This document shows positions 1-12,937 of a stretch of DNA of 64,000 nt, piece after piece. Below the pieces are notes generated by a model that saw only the letters and a list, made by a program, of their open reading frames with translations, was not told the origin of the DNA and ran no database searches. The stretch lies in assembly GCF_013375155.1 (NCBI RefSeq), contig NZ_JABXOF010000005.1, forward strand, positions 248,001-312,000. Direction: 5' to 3'. How positions within the stretch are numbered: position 1 is the stretch's first letter; every line of letters starts with the position of its first letter. The translations under genes and the position numbers were made by a program. The stretch is from Serratia ureilytica (GTDB lineage: Bacteria > Pseudomonadota > Gammaproteobacteria > Enterobacterales > Enterobacteriaceae).

Positions 1-349
1 CCTTATAGAGCGCATCGCGATCCACCGGTTTGGTGAGGAAGCTGAACACCCCCTGCTGGGTGGCGGCCACCGCATCGGGAATCGAACCGTGCGCGGTAAG
101 AATGATCACCGGCATGCCCGGCTGATGCTTTTGGATTTCGGCGAACAGCGCCATGCCGTCCATCTCATCCATGCGCAGATCGCTGATCACCAGATCGATC
201 TGTTCGCGCGCCAACAGGCGCAGCGCTTCCTGGCCGCTTTCGGCGGTGGTGACGTGAAAACCTTCGCTGGTCAGGCGCATGCCCAGCAGCTTCAGCAGGC
301 TGGGATCGTCGTCAACCAATAACAGGTTGGCCGGTTTGCGTGCGGTCAT
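1..349 (-). CDS. glrR: Response regulator GlrR (N-terminal part; continues beyond window)
   Basis: Only the receiver domain of this sigma54-dependent activator is in the window. The translation starts MTARKPANLLLVDDDPSLL and shows the acidic pocket (DDD near residues 13-15), the phospho-acceptor Asp near residue 57 (LVISDLRMDEMDGM) and the conserved Lys in FLTKPVD. The AAA+ and DNA-binding domains lie off the left edge. The start codon overlaps the qseG stop in a TCAT/ATGA arrangement, so it is translationally coupled to qseG and glrK. In E. coli phosphorylated GlrR activates the sRNA gene glmY. The matching binding sites are present at 3358-3470. Confidence 0.93.
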   Translation of the reverse strand, partial: MTARKPANLLLVDDDPSLLKLLGMRLTSEGFHVTTAESGQEALRLLAREQIDLVISDLRMDEMDGMALFAEIQKHQPGMPVIILTAHGSIPDAVAATQQGVFSFLTKPVDRDALYK

Positions 350-1218
350 TGCGCGTGGGACTCCTTATTGGCGGGGTGCGGCGTATAGGTGTCTTCCGGT
401 TCAACCGGCAGCGCGGTGCCTTTTTCCAGTTCGTCCTGCGTTTCAGCGCCTTTGGCGGCCGCGCCGCTTTTACCGGCGGCGTCGCCCTTCTGCTGGCCCG
501 CGCCGTTTTCCGGGATTTCCCCTTGCAGCTGCTTGCGCGATGAGAGCTGGCGTTCGATATCGGTCAGGTTTTCCAGCTTGCGCGAGGTGTCCTGCAGCTG
601 CGACTGCAGGCGCGCCTGATTCTGGCGCAGCGAATCGATCTGGCTGTCGCTGCTCTCCTGCAGATGCTGATAACGCGCTCTCTCATCGAACAACGTGATC
701 TGCAGCATCTGCTGCTGGCGCCACAGCTGCGTCAACGGACGTAGCGAACCGGGGAACTCCATCCGGTAACTGTTGATCCTGTCGAGCATCTGGCGGCGTT
801 CACCGGAGGTCGGCTGTGCGCTCCCCAGCAGGATGCTCTGTTTGAAAACGCCGGACCAGCTGTCGCCCGGCACCGTTTTCGCCAGCGCACGCGCCTGGGT
901 CGAGCCGATGCGATCGGCGCAGTCCATCGCGCGCAGCCAGTAGAGCGCGTTATCCAGCGCGTCCTTGTCGTCCAATTGCCACAGGGTATCGCAAGCCGCG
1001 GTGCGGTAATCGATCACCTTGGTATCCGGGATCGCCTCTTGCTGCTGAGCGCTCAATCCGCCGCTGACGGCGCGATCGACGCAGCCCGCCAGCAACAGCG
1101 GCATAAAGAAAACGGCGCCCAGCCAGGTGATCGGGCGTTTGCCGAGCGGCGCTCTGTGCGTGGCACGCGGTGAACGTTCGGTCTGTGAAAGACGAAGGCG
1201 TTTAGACCATGTGTACAT
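346..1218 (-). CDS. qseG: QseG, outer-membrane lipoprotein partner of GlrK
   Basis: A 290-residue lipoprotein located between glrK and glrR, as in E. coli. A hydrophobic stretch ends in a lipobox LLLAGC (Cys near residue 46). The conserved family segments YWLRAMDCADR and RKLENLTDIERQLS are recognisable. The middle is helical and coiled-coil-like (QSQLQDTSRKLENL), and the tail is Pro/Glu-rich. In E. coli QseG stimulates the sensor GlrK from the outer membrane. The roughly 30-residue stretch before the signal core is longer than usual, so the true start may be later, but I see no good in-frame alternative. It overlaps glrR by 4 nt and follows glrK by 3 nt. Confidence 0.9.
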   Translation of the reverse strand: MYTWSKRLRLSQTERSPRATHRAPLGKRPITWLGAVFFMPLLLAGCVDRAVSGGLSAQQQEAIPDTKVIDYRTAACDTLWQLDDKDALDNALYWLRAMDCADRIGSTQARALAKTVPGDSWSGVFKQSILLGSAQPTSGERRQMLDRINSYRMEFPGSLRPLTQLWRQQQMLQITLFDERARYQHLQESSDSQIDSLRQNQARLQSQLQDTSRKLENLTDIERQLSSRKQLQGEIPENGAGQQKGDAAGKSGAAAKGAETQDELEKGTALPVEPEDTYTPHPANKESHAQ

Positions 1219-1221
1219 TAT

Positions 1222-2658
1222 TTATTCATTCTCGGCGGTTAACGGCAGTTCAATGCGGAAGCAGACGTCTGCACCGGCGACCGTCGCCAGTTGCAGCTCA
1301 CCGCGCATGCGACGGATACAGTCCTGAGCGATGCTCAACCCCAGTCCGCTTCCTTTTACCGCCCCTTTTCGCTGGTGACTACCCTGGAAAAAAGGCTCGA
1401 AAATCATGGCTCTTTCAGCCTCGGGGATCGGCGTGCCGGTATTGGCGACGTCGATTTGCACCCGTTGTCCAACCTGACGGCTGCGGATCCAAATGTTACC
1501 GGATTCCTTGCCGTAGTGCACCGCATTGGAGTAGAGATTATCCAGCACGCGCATTAATAGCGTAGGCTCTGCCCAGCAGATTTCCGCTTCCAGCGCGATT
1601 TCGGTGGAAATCATCTTCGCCCGCGCCGGCAAACTGTGCGCGGCGACCACCAAATCGACCATCTCGCGCAGCTCGACGTTCTCGTGCTCCGCCGGGCCAT
1701 CGGCCAGTTTGCGGTTGTAATCCAGCAGTTGTTCAATCAGCTGCTGCAGGTGGCGGCTGCTGTTGTCGAGGATCGTCACCACCTCTTTCTGGTCGGAAGT
1801 CAGCGGCCCCGCCACCTCGTCGGCCAGCAGTTCGGTGCCTTCGCGCATGCTGGCCAGCGGCGTTTTCAATTCGTGCGAGATATGGCGCAGGAACTCGTGG
1901 CGCTGCGACTCCAGCCACGCCAGCCGTTCGCTCAGCCAGATGATGCGCTGCGCCAGCGAACGCAGCTCGCGCGGCCCTTTGAATGATGCGGTGCTGCCCA
2001 ACGCGCGCCCTTCCCCCAAGCGGTTGATCATCCGCTCCACGGCCTTGACCGGCCCGATGATCATGCGGGTGAACAGCACCACCAGTAGCACGCTGACCAG
2101 GAACAGCAGCAGCGCCTGCCAGCCGAAGAACTGGCCGCGCTCGGCGATGGCCTGCTGCAGCTGCTGGCCGCGCGAGAACACCACCGCGCGCGTGGCCTGC
2201 ACCATTTCGGCATTGGAGCGCGAGAACGACTCGAGCAAGGCGGAGGCTTCTTGGTCCGGCCCGCTGTTATGGCACTTGATCGCCGCCAGCTGGGTCAGCA
2301 ACTGACGCAACGTTTGGTAGTAGCGCTCGTCCGGCAGAATCGGCGCGTGGGCGTCCAGCATCTGCGAATACTGCTTGCGCTGATTTTGGTACAGCTTCTG
2401 CAGCGTGGGCTCAACCAGCACGCAGTACTGACGATAGCTGCGCTCCATCTCCAGCGCCACGCTGGTCATCGCCTCGCTGCGCCGCGCGTCCACCAGCGTG
2501 GTGCGGTTGATGTCCGCCGCCTGCGCGCTCAGGTGATCCAGACTCTGGTAGGCCTGATAGGCCAGCACCAACAGCGGCAGCAGCACCAACAGGAACGCCA
2601 GCAGCACCAATTGCCGCAGCGAACGGGGGAATAAACGCCATTTTTTCAACGAAATCAT
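1222..2658 (-). CDS. glrK: Sensor histidine kinase GlrK (QseE)
   Basis: A 478-residue two-pass sensor kinase. Membrane segments lie near residues 18-36 and 180-197 and flank a periplasmic helical domain. A HAMP linker is followed by the HisKA box RHISHELKTPLASM, with the phosphorylated His at about 262. The C-terminal ATPase has an N box (LDNLYSNAVHYG) and a G box (GSGLGLSIAQ). It is the first gene of glrK-qseG-glrR, reading away from glmY. By family knowledge it phosphorylates GlrR in response to envelope or cell-wall-precursor stress and so feeds the GlmY/GlmZ/GlmS circuit. Length and gene order match E. coli. Confidence 0.95.
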   Translation of the reverse strand: MISLKKWRLFPRSLRQLVLLAFLLVLLPLLVLAYQAYQSLDHLSAQAADINRTTLVDARRSEAMTSVALEMERSYRQYCVLVEPTLQKLYQNQRKQYSQMLDAHAPILPDERYYQTLRQLLTQLAAIKCHNSGPDQEASALLESFSRSNAEMVQATRAVVFSRGQQLQQAIAERGQFFGWQALLLFLVSVLLVVLFTRMIIGPVKAVERMINRLGEGRALGSTASFKGPRELRSLAQRIIWLSERLAWLESQRHEFLRHISHELKTPLASMREGTELLADEVAGPLTSDQKEVVTILDNSSRHLQQLIEQLLDYNRKLADGPAEHENVELREMVDLVVAAHSLPARAKMISTEIALEAEICWAEPTLLMRVLDNLYSNAVHYGKESGNIWIRSRQVGQRVQIDVANTGTPIPEAERAMIFEPFFQGSHQRKGAVKGSGLGLSIAQDCIRRMRGELQLATVAGADVCFRIELPLTAENE

Positions 2659-2906
2659 CTCATTCTCTCAGCTCTGTCACGATGCTAACTGACTCGCCGG
2701 AAAGAGAAAAGCCCGGCAAGGGAGAATCCTGAACGCACAAGGAAAAAGTTGCGGGTTCGGTGAAACGCGCCCATAGGCCTGGCCTGCCGACGGCATGCGG
2801 CCTCGGTAACATCAACCGGTGCAAAAGCGATAGCGTGGGGATAACGTCTGCGTTCGAGAGCATAGGTAACGAAACAGGGATAAGCGCAGCGTTGAGAAAT
2901 GACATC

Positions 2907-2925
2907 GGGGCAAGAAACTTGCCCC
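2907..2925 (-). other. Perfect 8-bp hairpin upstream of glrK
   Basis: Read on the minus strand this is GGGGCAAG, a TTT loop, then CTTGCCCC: eight perfect base pairs. What follows on that strand (GATGTCATTT) is only weakly T-rich, so it is not a canonical terminator. Its position about 300 nt downstream of the glmY start makes it a candidate end point for read-through transcripts, or a leader structure of glrK. Confidence 0.5.
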
Positions 2926-3016
2926 AACGCAAGGAAAGTGTGGATGCCCTTGAACCTCGTCCCCAGGGTGATGTAGCGCAGCGGCTGGCATCGAACGGGA
3001 CGAATAGCATCCGTAA

Positions 3017-3055
3017 GTATCCAGGATTGATGAACCCTTCATCACAGTTGGATAC
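3017..3055 (-). other. Two-tier hairpin just beyond the expected glmY 3' end
   Basis: The outer arms GTATCCA and TGGATAC (7 bp) enclose an internal loop and an inner GATGAA-loop-TTCATC stem (6 bp). This bulged-stem layout is typical of structured RNA. It lies about 170-208 nt downstream of the predicted glmY start, so it may be the last stem of the unprocessed GlmY transcript. No T-run follows it. Confidence 0.45.
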
Positions 3056-3076
3056 AGGCGGTGCCTCACTCCACGT

Positions 3077-3224
3077 GTCGCCCGATGCTTGATAAAGCCG
3101 CTTGCGCGGTCTGTTATCGGTTTAGTTGGACGATAGGCACCATTTCTTTGGCATCATTCGGAGGCTTATGAGGTAATTTGCCGTCTAATTACGGCACCGT
3201 CATAAAAAGGTGAATGAGCAGCCG
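3077..3224 (-). ncRNA. glmY: GlmY small regulatory RNA (3' end approximate)
   Basis: Placed by context and by its promoter. It lies between glrK and purL exactly as in E. coli. A sigma54 promoter sits at 3236-3250, and the first transcribed bases include GGCTGCTCATTCACC, close to the known GlmY 5' end (GGCTCATTCACC). A first stem is visible (TTATGA with TCATAA, enclosing TGCCGT with ACGGCA). A later one pairs GATAA with TTATC around CCGC-GCAA-GCGG (about 3091-3118). GlmY acts by titrating the adaptor RapZ, which stabilises GlmZ and so raises GlmS synthesis. I could not find a U-tract terminator, so the 3' end (about 148 nt from the start, as for processed E. coli GlmY) is an estimate. Confidence 0.8.
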
Positions 3225-3235
3225 CCGAGAATAAT

Positions 3236-3250
3236 GCACGTTACGTGCCA
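3236..3250 (-). promoter_or_regulatory. Sigma54 promoter of glmY
   Basis: The minus strand reads TGGCACGTAACGTGC. It has the GG (-24) and GC (-12) doublets at the exact spacing required by sigma54, with the -24 element TGGCAC fully conserved. Counting 12 bases on gives a start at about 3224. Confidence 0.85.
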
Positions 3251-3268
3251 ACTTTGCAATAAAAATCA

Positions 3269-3281
3269 TAACATAATGATT
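3269..3281 (-). promoter_or_regulatory. Possible IHF site between GlrR sites and the glmY promoter
   Basis: The minus strand reads AATCATTATGTTA, one mismatch from the IHF core WATCARNNNNTTR, inside an A+T-rich stretch. DNA bending here would fit sigma54 activation at a distance. The motif is short and could be chance. Confidence 0.35.
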
Positions 3282-3357
3282 TTATTTGATAATAAATAAA
3301 AAAAGGTAAATCCATGCACCCAATCAGCACCAATGCACGATGAAAAAAACACCACCC

Positions 3358-3375
3358 TGTCGCCAAACGCCGACA
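3358..3375. promoter_or_regulatory. GlrR-binding site 1 upstream of glmY
   Basis: An exact TGTC-N10-GACA motif, the palindrome described for GlrR activator sites upstream of glmY. Its centre lies about 142 bp upstream of the predicted transcript start. Confidence 0.85.
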
Positions 3376-3420
3376 ACTAAAGTCAAACCTGTTTACCGAC
3401 AATAAAATCAATGGGTTAAA

Positions 3421-3438
3421 TGTCTCCATTTAGCGACA
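3421..3438. promoter_or_regulatory. GlrR-binding site 2 upstream of glmY
   Basis: The second exact TGTC-N10-GACA motif, 63 bp centre to centre from site 1 and about 205 bp upstream of the start. This is a typical distance for an enhancer-like sigma54 activator site. Confidence 0.85.
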
Positions 3439-3452
3439 AGCAAACCAGCGCT

Positions 3453-3470
3453 TGTCGCTAAATGCAGACA
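3453..3470. promoter_or_regulatory. GlrR-binding site 3 upstream of glmY
   Basis: The third exact TGTC-N10-GACA motif, 32 bp from site 2 (about three helical turns). Together the three give the three-site array known for glmY in E. coli. Confidence 0.85.
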
Positions 3471-3498
3471 CTGCCGCCAATCGCCGAGTGCCGGCCAT

Positions 3499-3525
3499 AA
3501 AAAAGGGCGCAATTGCTTGCGCCCT
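3499..3525 (-). terminator. purL terminator
   Basis: The minus strand shows GGGCGCAA, a four-base loop, TTGCGCCC and then six Ts: an intrinsic terminator just past the purL stop. Confidence 0.9.
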
Positions 3526-3545
3526 CTGTACGGTGGTGGCCGTTT

Positions 3546-7436
<3,891 letters not shown>

Positions 7437-7508
7437 AATCAAAGTTCTCTCGTCTTCGAAGCGACGGATAAGACGCTTCATTGGGCGCAACAGGGGAAAA
7501 CGCGCGTC

Positions 7509-7547
7509 ATTATAGAGAATCCTCGCCGCCGACGAAACCGTTTGCGT
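7509..7547 (-). promoter_or_regulatory. purL promoter with PurR operator
   Basis: The minus strand carries ACGCAAACGGTTTCGT at 7532-7547, nearly the PurR consensus ACGCAAACGTTTNCNT. It is followed 17 bp later by a perfect -10 hexamer TATAAT (7509-7514). The operator covers the -35 position, so PurR with hypoxanthine or guanine should repress purL. Confidence 0.85.
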
Positions 7548-7714
7548 AGGGATTATTGATAAAAGCGCGCCGCACCGTCGAATTGTCATAACGTGTCAAT
7601 AAAGTTGCACACTGGCGTTTTGTTGCGCAAAATGCCCCCCGCACTGGTGATTTAACCATGAGAAAAGTCGCGGTTATCGTCGCCGGCGTACCTGTACCAC
7701 CACTGGATAACTAT

Positions 7715-9175
7715 TTGAAACGTCTTAAAATAAACTACATCCTCATCGGCGTTGTCACCCTGCTTCTGGCTCTCGCGCTGTGGCCCAATATCACCTGGCG
7801 CAGCGGCCAGGGCGGGCAACTCCAGGAGATCATTTCCCGCGGCGAGTTGCGTATCAGCACGCTGAACTCACCGCTGACCTATTTCAACACCAAGCAAGGG
7901 CCGGGTGGGCTCGACTACGAACTGGCCAAGCGCTTCGCCAACTACCTCGGGGTAAAACTGGTGGTGATCCCCCATCAGAACATCAATGACCTGTTCGACG
8001 ATCTGGACGACGACGACGCCGACCTGCTGGCGGCGGGCCTTATCTACAACCAGGAGCGCCTCAGCCGCGCGCGCACCGGCCCCGCCTACTACTCCGTTTC
8101 CCAACAGCTGGTGTACCGGCTGGGCACCCCGCGGCCAAAAGGCTTCGCCGACATCAAAGGCAAGCTGGCGGTCGCCTCCGGTTCCGCGCACGTCAGCACG
8201 CTAAAGCAGCTCAAACAGGATAAATACCCGGATCTCGCCTGGGAGTCCTCCAGCGATCTCACCTCCAAAGAGCTGCTGGAGCGGGTTGCCGACGGCAAGC
8301 TGGACTATACCCTCGGCGATTCGGTGACCATCGCGCTGCTGCAGCGCATCCATCCGCAGCTGGCGGTGGCGTTCGACGTCACCGACGAAGAGCCGGTCAC
8401 CTGGTACCTCAAACGCGACGGCGATGACAGCCTGTACGCGGCGATGCTGGATTTCTACAGCCAGATGGTGGACGACGGCACCCTGGCGCGGCTGGAAGAG
8501 AAATACCTCGGCCACGTCGGCAGCTTCGACTACGTGGATACCAAAACCTTCCTGTCGGCCATCGACTCGGTGCTGCCCAACTTCCGCCCGCTGTTCGAGA
8601 AACACGCCAACGAGATCGACTGGAAGCTGCTGGCGGCCATCGCCTATCAGGAATCGCACTGGAATCCGCAGGCCACCTCCCCCACCGGCGTGCGCGGCCT
8701 GATGATGCTGACCCGCGCCACCGCCGACGGCCTGGGGGTCAACGATCGCCTCGATCCGGAAGAGAGCATTCAGGGTGGCGCCCTGTACCTGCAGCGGCTG
8801 ATGGCCAAGGTGCCGGACAGCGTGCCGGAAGATGAGCGCATCTGGTTCTCGCTGGCGGCCTACAACATGGGCTGGGGCCATATGCTGGACGCACGCAAGC
8901 TGACCAAAACGCAAAAAGGCAATCCGGACAGCTGGGTCGACGTCAAACAGCGCCTGCCGATGCTCAGCCAAAAGCGCTACTACCCGCAGCTGACCTATGG
9001 CTATGCGCGCGGGCGTGAAGCCTACAACTATGTAGAAAACATCCGCCGCTACCAGGTCAGCCTGGTGGGTTATCTGCAGGAAAAAGAGAGAAAGGCGGCG
9101 CAAGCGGCCGCCGAGCAAGAGGCGTTGGGGAAAGGCTACCCGACGGTGATGCCGGAACTGGCGCTCAACTACTGA
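7715..9175 (+). CDS. mltF: Membrane-bound lytic murein transglycosylase F
   Basis: Two-domain peptidoglycan-cleaving enzyme. An N-terminal anchor ([16 protein letters not shown]) is followed by a periplasmic solute-binding-like domain (about residues 30-270). The lytic transglycosylase domain has its catalytic Glu in [22 protein letters not shown] and the usual [12 protein letters not shown] motif. I chose the TTG at 7715, because the family starts with KxLKINY at this point. An ATG at 7658 in the same frame would add 19 residues without homology. It is divergent from purL and its stop touches that of tadA. By family knowledge the N-terminal domain regulates the enzyme allosterically. Confidence 0.93.
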   Translation: MKRLKINYILIGVVTLLLALALWPNITWRSGQGGQLQEIISRGELRISTLNSPLTYFNTKQGPGGLDYELAKRFANYLGVKLVVIPHQNINDLFDDLDDDDADLLAAGLIYNQERLSRARTGPAYYSVSQQLVYRLGTPRPKGFADIKGKLAVASGSAHVSTLKQLKQDKYPDLAWESSSDLTSKELLERVADGKLDYTLGDSVTIALLQRIHPQLAVAFDVTDEEPVTWYLKRDGDDSLYAAMLDFYSQMVDDGTLARLEEKYLGHVGSFDYVDTKTFLSAIDSVLPNFRPLFEKHANEIDWKLLAAIAYQESHWNPQATSPTGVRGLMMLTRATADGLGVNDRLDPEESIQGGALYLQRLMAKVPDSVPEDERIWFSLAAYNMGWGHMLDARKLTKTQKGNPDSWVDVKQRLPMLSQKRYYPQLTYGYARGREAYNYVENIRRYQVSLVGYLQEKERKAAQAAAEQEALGKGYPTVMPELALNY

Positions 9176-9715
<540 letters not shown>

Positions 9716-9799
9716 TTATACACACTAGCCTCCCTTTGTCGTAGCCGCCCGCCAATGGCTATACTGGCCACATCAGCGTGTGATTCAGGGACAAGAAAC

Positions 9800-10852
9800 A
9801 TGAAACTCAGTAAAAAGAACGCCGTCGTGGTGCGCAAGGCGCTGGACGGCTGGGTTGGGGAAGGTGCCTTGACCCCCGAGCAACAACAGCAACTGCTGCT
9901 GCATGTGGACGTGCAGCCTTTCGACTGGCGACGGCTGGCGCGCTATGCGTTTCTCGCCGCGCTGGCCTCGTTGCTGATCGCCGTCACCAGCCTGTTCGCC
10001 GACAGCGCACTGCTTGAATGGCTGAGCGAACTGTTCCGCTTCGACGCGCCGGTGCGCATGGCGATCGCCGGCCTACTGGCGGCGCTGGCCTACGTCTGGG
10101 CGCTGCGTCGTCGTCAACGCCACCCGGAAAAACGCTACGGCAATGAGGCGGCGCTGTTTGTCGCCGTGTTGCTCACCGCCTGCGCCTTATGGCAACTGGG
10201 CGTCTGGCTGGATAACGGCAGCGGGCGGGTTTCCGTGCTGCTGCTGGTCGCCGCGCTGCTGTACGGCGCCATCGGCTGGTTCAGCCGCTCCGGGCTGGTA
10301 TGGTGGTTCGCCCTGCTGTCGCTCGGCAATGCCTTCGGCGCCGAGACCGGCTACCTGTCCGGCTGGGGCGCCTACTGGCTCGGCATGAGCTACCCGATTC
10401 GCTTTATCGCCTTCGGCGCGGTGCTGATCGCCGCCGCATTGCTGCTGCGGCCGCTATTGGCGCAGCGCGGCCTGCAGCGGGTATCGCTGGCGATGGGCCT
10501 GCTGTACCTGTTCATCGCGCTGTGGCTGCTGTCCATCTTCGGCAACTACGGCGATCTCGACAGCTGGTACCGCGCGCGCCAGATTGAGCTGTTCCACTGG
10601 AGCCTGCTGTTCGGGCTGGCCGCCTTCGCCGCCATCTGGCTGGGGTTGAAGCATGACGACGCCATGCTACGCGGTTTCGGGCTGACCTTCCTCGGTATCA
10701 ACCTCTATACCCGCCTGTTCGAATTTTTCTGGGACAGCATGCCGAAGACGATTTTCTTCGCGCTGCTCGGCCTGAGCCTGTGGGCGTTGGGGCATTATGC
10801 GGAGAAGATTTGGCAGCTCGGACGCAAACCGCACGACGTAACCGAAGACTGA
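9800..10852 (+). CDS. DUF2157 multispanning membrane protein
   Basis: 350 residues from ATG at 9800 (MKLSKKNAVVVRKALDGWV). A soluble N-terminal segment of about 55 residues (GEGALTPEQQQQLLLHVDVQPFDW) is typical of DUF2157 proteins. It is followed by roughly ten hydrophobic helices in closely packed hairpins, for example FLAALASLLIAVTSLF and SVLLLVAALLYGAIGWF. The function of the family is unknown. The gene stands alone between tadA and pgpC and shares a bidirectional terminator with pgpC. Confidence 0.85.
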   Translation: MKLSKKNAVVVRKALDGWVGEGALTPEQQQQLLLHVDVQPFDWRRLARYAFLAALASLLIAVTSLFADSALLEWLSELFRFDAPVRMAIAGLLAALAYVWALRRRQRHPEKRYGNEAALFVAVLLTACALWQLGVWLDNGSGRVSVLLLVAALLYGAIGWFSRSGLVWWFALLSLGNAFGAETGYLSGWGAYWLGMSYPIRFIAFGAVLIAAALLLRPLLAQRGLQRVSLAMGLLYLFIALWLLSIFGNYGDLDSWYRARQIELFHWSLLFGLAAFAAIWLGLKHDDAMLRGFGLTFLGINLYTRLFEFFWDSMPKTIFFALLGLSLWALGHYAEKIWQLGRKPHDVTED

Positions 10853-10871
10853 TCGCGGCAGCGATAACAGC

Positions 10872-10897
10872 AAAGGGCGGAATTCTCCGCCCTTTGT
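10872..10897. terminator. Bidirectional terminator between DUF2157 gene and pgpC
   Basis: AAAGGGCGGA, a four-base loop and TCCGCCCTTT form a ten-bp stem with an A-run on one side and a T-run on the other. It serves the two convergent genes. Confidence 0.85.
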
Positions 10898-11554
10898 TTA
10901 TTCCAGCTGCTGCAGCTCGCCCTGCTTACTCACCCGCCAACGGTGCTCGCAAAAAAACAGCAGCGGGTTATCCTGCTTGCTGTCGCTGTAACCGCTGTAC
11001 AGCTTCAGCGGCGCGCCGAGCCGTTGCTCCAGCTGCACCACTTTTTGTACGCCCAGACAGCGCAAGGTCAGCACCCAGCCGCCATAGCGGCGCGCGATGC
11101 GGCTGCCGACCAACCGCACCCGCGGCAGAAACGCCGAATCCCGATACACCTGCGCCACCAGTTGCTCCGGCGAGCCGGTAATCAGCCACACCTCGGCATC
11201 GTGCTCATCCAGATACTGCCGCAAGCGCATTTGCACCACCGGAAACGCAGTCACCCTCTGGCGGAAAACCTCGATGAACTGCCGCTCCAGCGCCTTCAGC
11301 GTCGCTTCGGTACGCCCGAAGGTGATAGCCCACAACAACAGGCTCATCGGCCAGCGCGCGGCGCGCCCCAGCAGCAACAGCGCCAGACCAATCAATGGCA
11401 ACAGCGGTATCACCAGCAGCAAATTCAGCGGTAAACGGCGCAGCAGGAAACGCAAGAAACTGCCGAACATATCCTCCTGATGCAGAGTGCCGTCCAGATC
11501 GAAAAAGACCACGCGGCGCCCTGCTGCGGCCGATGGTTGCTGCTTGTCGCTCAA
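10898..11554 (-). CDS. pgpC: Phosphatidylglycerophosphatase C
   Basis: 218 residues of the HAD superfamily. Motif I DLDGT (nucleophile Asp in VVFFDLDGTLHQEDMFG) lies near the N terminus, motif II is LITGSPEQL, and a late acidic motif lies in YSGYSDSKQDNPLL. A hydrophobic hairpin (LPLNLLLVIPLLPLIGLALLLLG) anchors it to the membrane. It dephosphorylates phosphatidylglycerophosphate to phosphatidylglycerol. It closely follows E. coli PgpC (YfhB), including the C terminus RGELQQLE-like ending. It lies 3 nt downstream of the murP stop but was probably an independent ancestral neighbour of yfhH. Confidence 0.95.
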   Translation of the reverse strand: MSDKQQPSAAAGRRVVFFDLDGTLHQEDMFGSFLRFLLRRLPLNLLLVIPLLPLIGLALLLLGRAARWPMSLLLWAITFGRTEATLKALERQFIEVFRQRVTAFPVVQMRLRQYLDEHDAEVWLITGSPEQLVAQVYRDSAFLPRVRLVGSRIARRYGGWVLTLRCLGVQKVVQLEQRLGAPLKLYSGYSDSKQDNPLLFFCEHRWRVSKQGELQQLE

Positions 11555-11557
11555 ACG

Positions 11558-12919
11558 CTACTCCTCGGGATCGTTGAACCCCATCATCCAGGTGAAGAGA
11601 AAACCGGCGATAATCGTAATCAGCATCCCCGCCAGATACAACATCACCTTACCTGAGACGATGGTCAACGCCAAAGGCAGCCCCGAAATGCCAAAGGTAA
11701 TCACCGTCGCCACTTTCCAGTAGCTGATCAGCGCGCCGCCTACCGCACCGCCGAGGCAGGCGCCGATAAACGGCCGGCCCAGCGGCAGCGTCACCCCGAA
11801 GATCAGCGGCTCGCCGATGCCGAGAATGCCGACCGGCAACGCCCCTTTGATCACCTTCTTCAGCCGCGCGTTACGGGTTTTCAACAGCACCGCCAGCGCC
11901 GCCCCCACCTGACCGACGCCGGCCATCGCCAGGATCGGCAACAGCGGGTTGGAACCGTGCGCCTGCACCAGCTCGACGTGGATCGGCACCAGCCCCTGGT
12001 GCAAGCCGGACAGCACCAGCGGCAGGAACAGCCCGGAGAGCAGCGCCCCCACCAGCAGCCCGCCTTTGTCGATCGCCAGATTGGCGCCGTGGGCGATGGC
12101 ATCGGAAATGGCGCCGCCGATCGGCTGCAGGATCAGGATCGCCAACGAGGCGGTCACCAGCGTGGTCAGCAGCGGATTGAGGATCAGTTCGACCGACTCC
12201 GGCAGCAGCGTGCGCAGGCGTTTCTCCACCCAGCACATCAACGCCACCACCAGCAGCACGGCGATCACCCCGCCGCGCCCCGGCTGCAGCGCCTCGCCGA
12301 ACAGGGTGATCTGCGCCAGCGCCGGGCTGGAGAGGATCCCGGCCATCACGCCGCCCATCGCCTGTGAGCCGCCGAACACCCGCGCGGCGTTCACCCCGAC
12401 CAGAATGTTCATGATGGCGAACACCGCGCTGCCGAAGATCGCCAGCAGCCCCAGCGCGTTCGGGTAGTCCAATGCCAACTGTCCGGCGATGTCGGGCCGT
12501 TTCAGCAGGTTGATGATGCCAGTGATCAGCCCCGAGGCGATAAACGCCGGGATCAGCGGAATAAAAACGTCGGCCAGCTTTTTCAGCGCGCCGCTCATCG
12601 GCGCCGCGTATTTCTGTTTGGCCTGCGCCTTGGTGCGGGCGGCGTCACCAACGGCGGGCTGCGCGCTGCCGCTCAGCAAAGCGCGCATGGCGTCCACCAC
12701 CTTGGCGGCGGCGCCCGGGCCGACGATAAACTGATGCTGTTCACCCTGCTTGATATAGCCCTTCACGCCGGGCAACTGCTTGAGGGCCGCCAGATCCAGC
12801 CGCTGTTCGTCGCTGACCTCGACGCGCACCCGCGTCATGCAGTTCTCCAGTTTGAGGATATTGCCCTCGCCCCCCACGCCCGCCAGGATCTGTGTCGCCA
12901 ATGCCGTTGTCTTGTCCAT
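11558..12919 (-). CDS. murP: PTS N-acetylmuramic acid transporter EIIBC (MurP)
   Basis: 453 residues from ATG at 12917-12919, preceded by GGTGGGGG. A GTG four codons upstream lacks a ribosome-binding site. The N-terminal IIB domain carries the phosphorylated Cys in LENCMTRVRV (about residue 28). The IIC domain has eight to ten membrane helices with GIGEPLIFGVTLPLGRPF, typical of the glucose/sucrose class. There is no IIA domain, so phosphate would come from a separate IIA, usually Crr (inference). Its pairing with murQ makes MurNAc the likely substrate; GlcNAc- or sucrose-type specificity cannot be excluded from sequence alone. Confidence 0.88.
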   Translation of the reverse strand: MDKTTALATQILAGVGGEGNILKLENCMTRVRVEVSDEQRLDLAALKQLPGVKGYIKQGEQHQFIVGPGAAAKVVDAMRALLSGSAQPAVGDAARTKAQAKQKYAAPMSGALKKLADVFIPLIPAFIASGLITGIINLLKRPDIAGQLALDYPNALGLLAIFGSAVFAIMNILVGVNAARVFGGSQAMGGVMAGILSSPALAQITLFGEALQPGRGGVIAVLLVVALMCWVEKRLRTLLPESVELILNPLLTTLVTASLAILILQPIGGAISDAIAHGANLAIDKGGLLVGALLSGLFLPLVLSGLHQGLVPIHVELVQAHGSNPLLPILAMAGVGQVGAALAVLLKTRNARLKKVIKGALPVGILGIGEPLIFGVTLPLGRPFIGACLGGAVGGALISYWKVATVITFGISGLPLALTIVSGKVMLYLAGMLITIIAGFLFTWMMGFNDPEE

Positions 12920-12937
12920 CGCCGCCCCCACCGTGAA

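Larger units (their letters stand above)
2659..3075. other. Non-coding stretch between glrK and glmY, rich in hairpins
   Basis: No convincing gene is found in these roughly 415 bases. The open frames here have neither recognisable protein content nor ribosome-binding sites. The stretch does contain strong inverted repeats at 2907-2925 and 3017-3055, listed separately. It could be an extended 3' part of the glmY transcript, the leader of glrK, or an unrecognised RNA. Confidence 0.5.

Noticed and set aside
2660-3010. 116-codon frame upstream of glrK
   Set aside because: No start signal, no recognisable domain and no Serratia-like coding rhythm. It overlaps the hairpin region and is better treated as non-coding.
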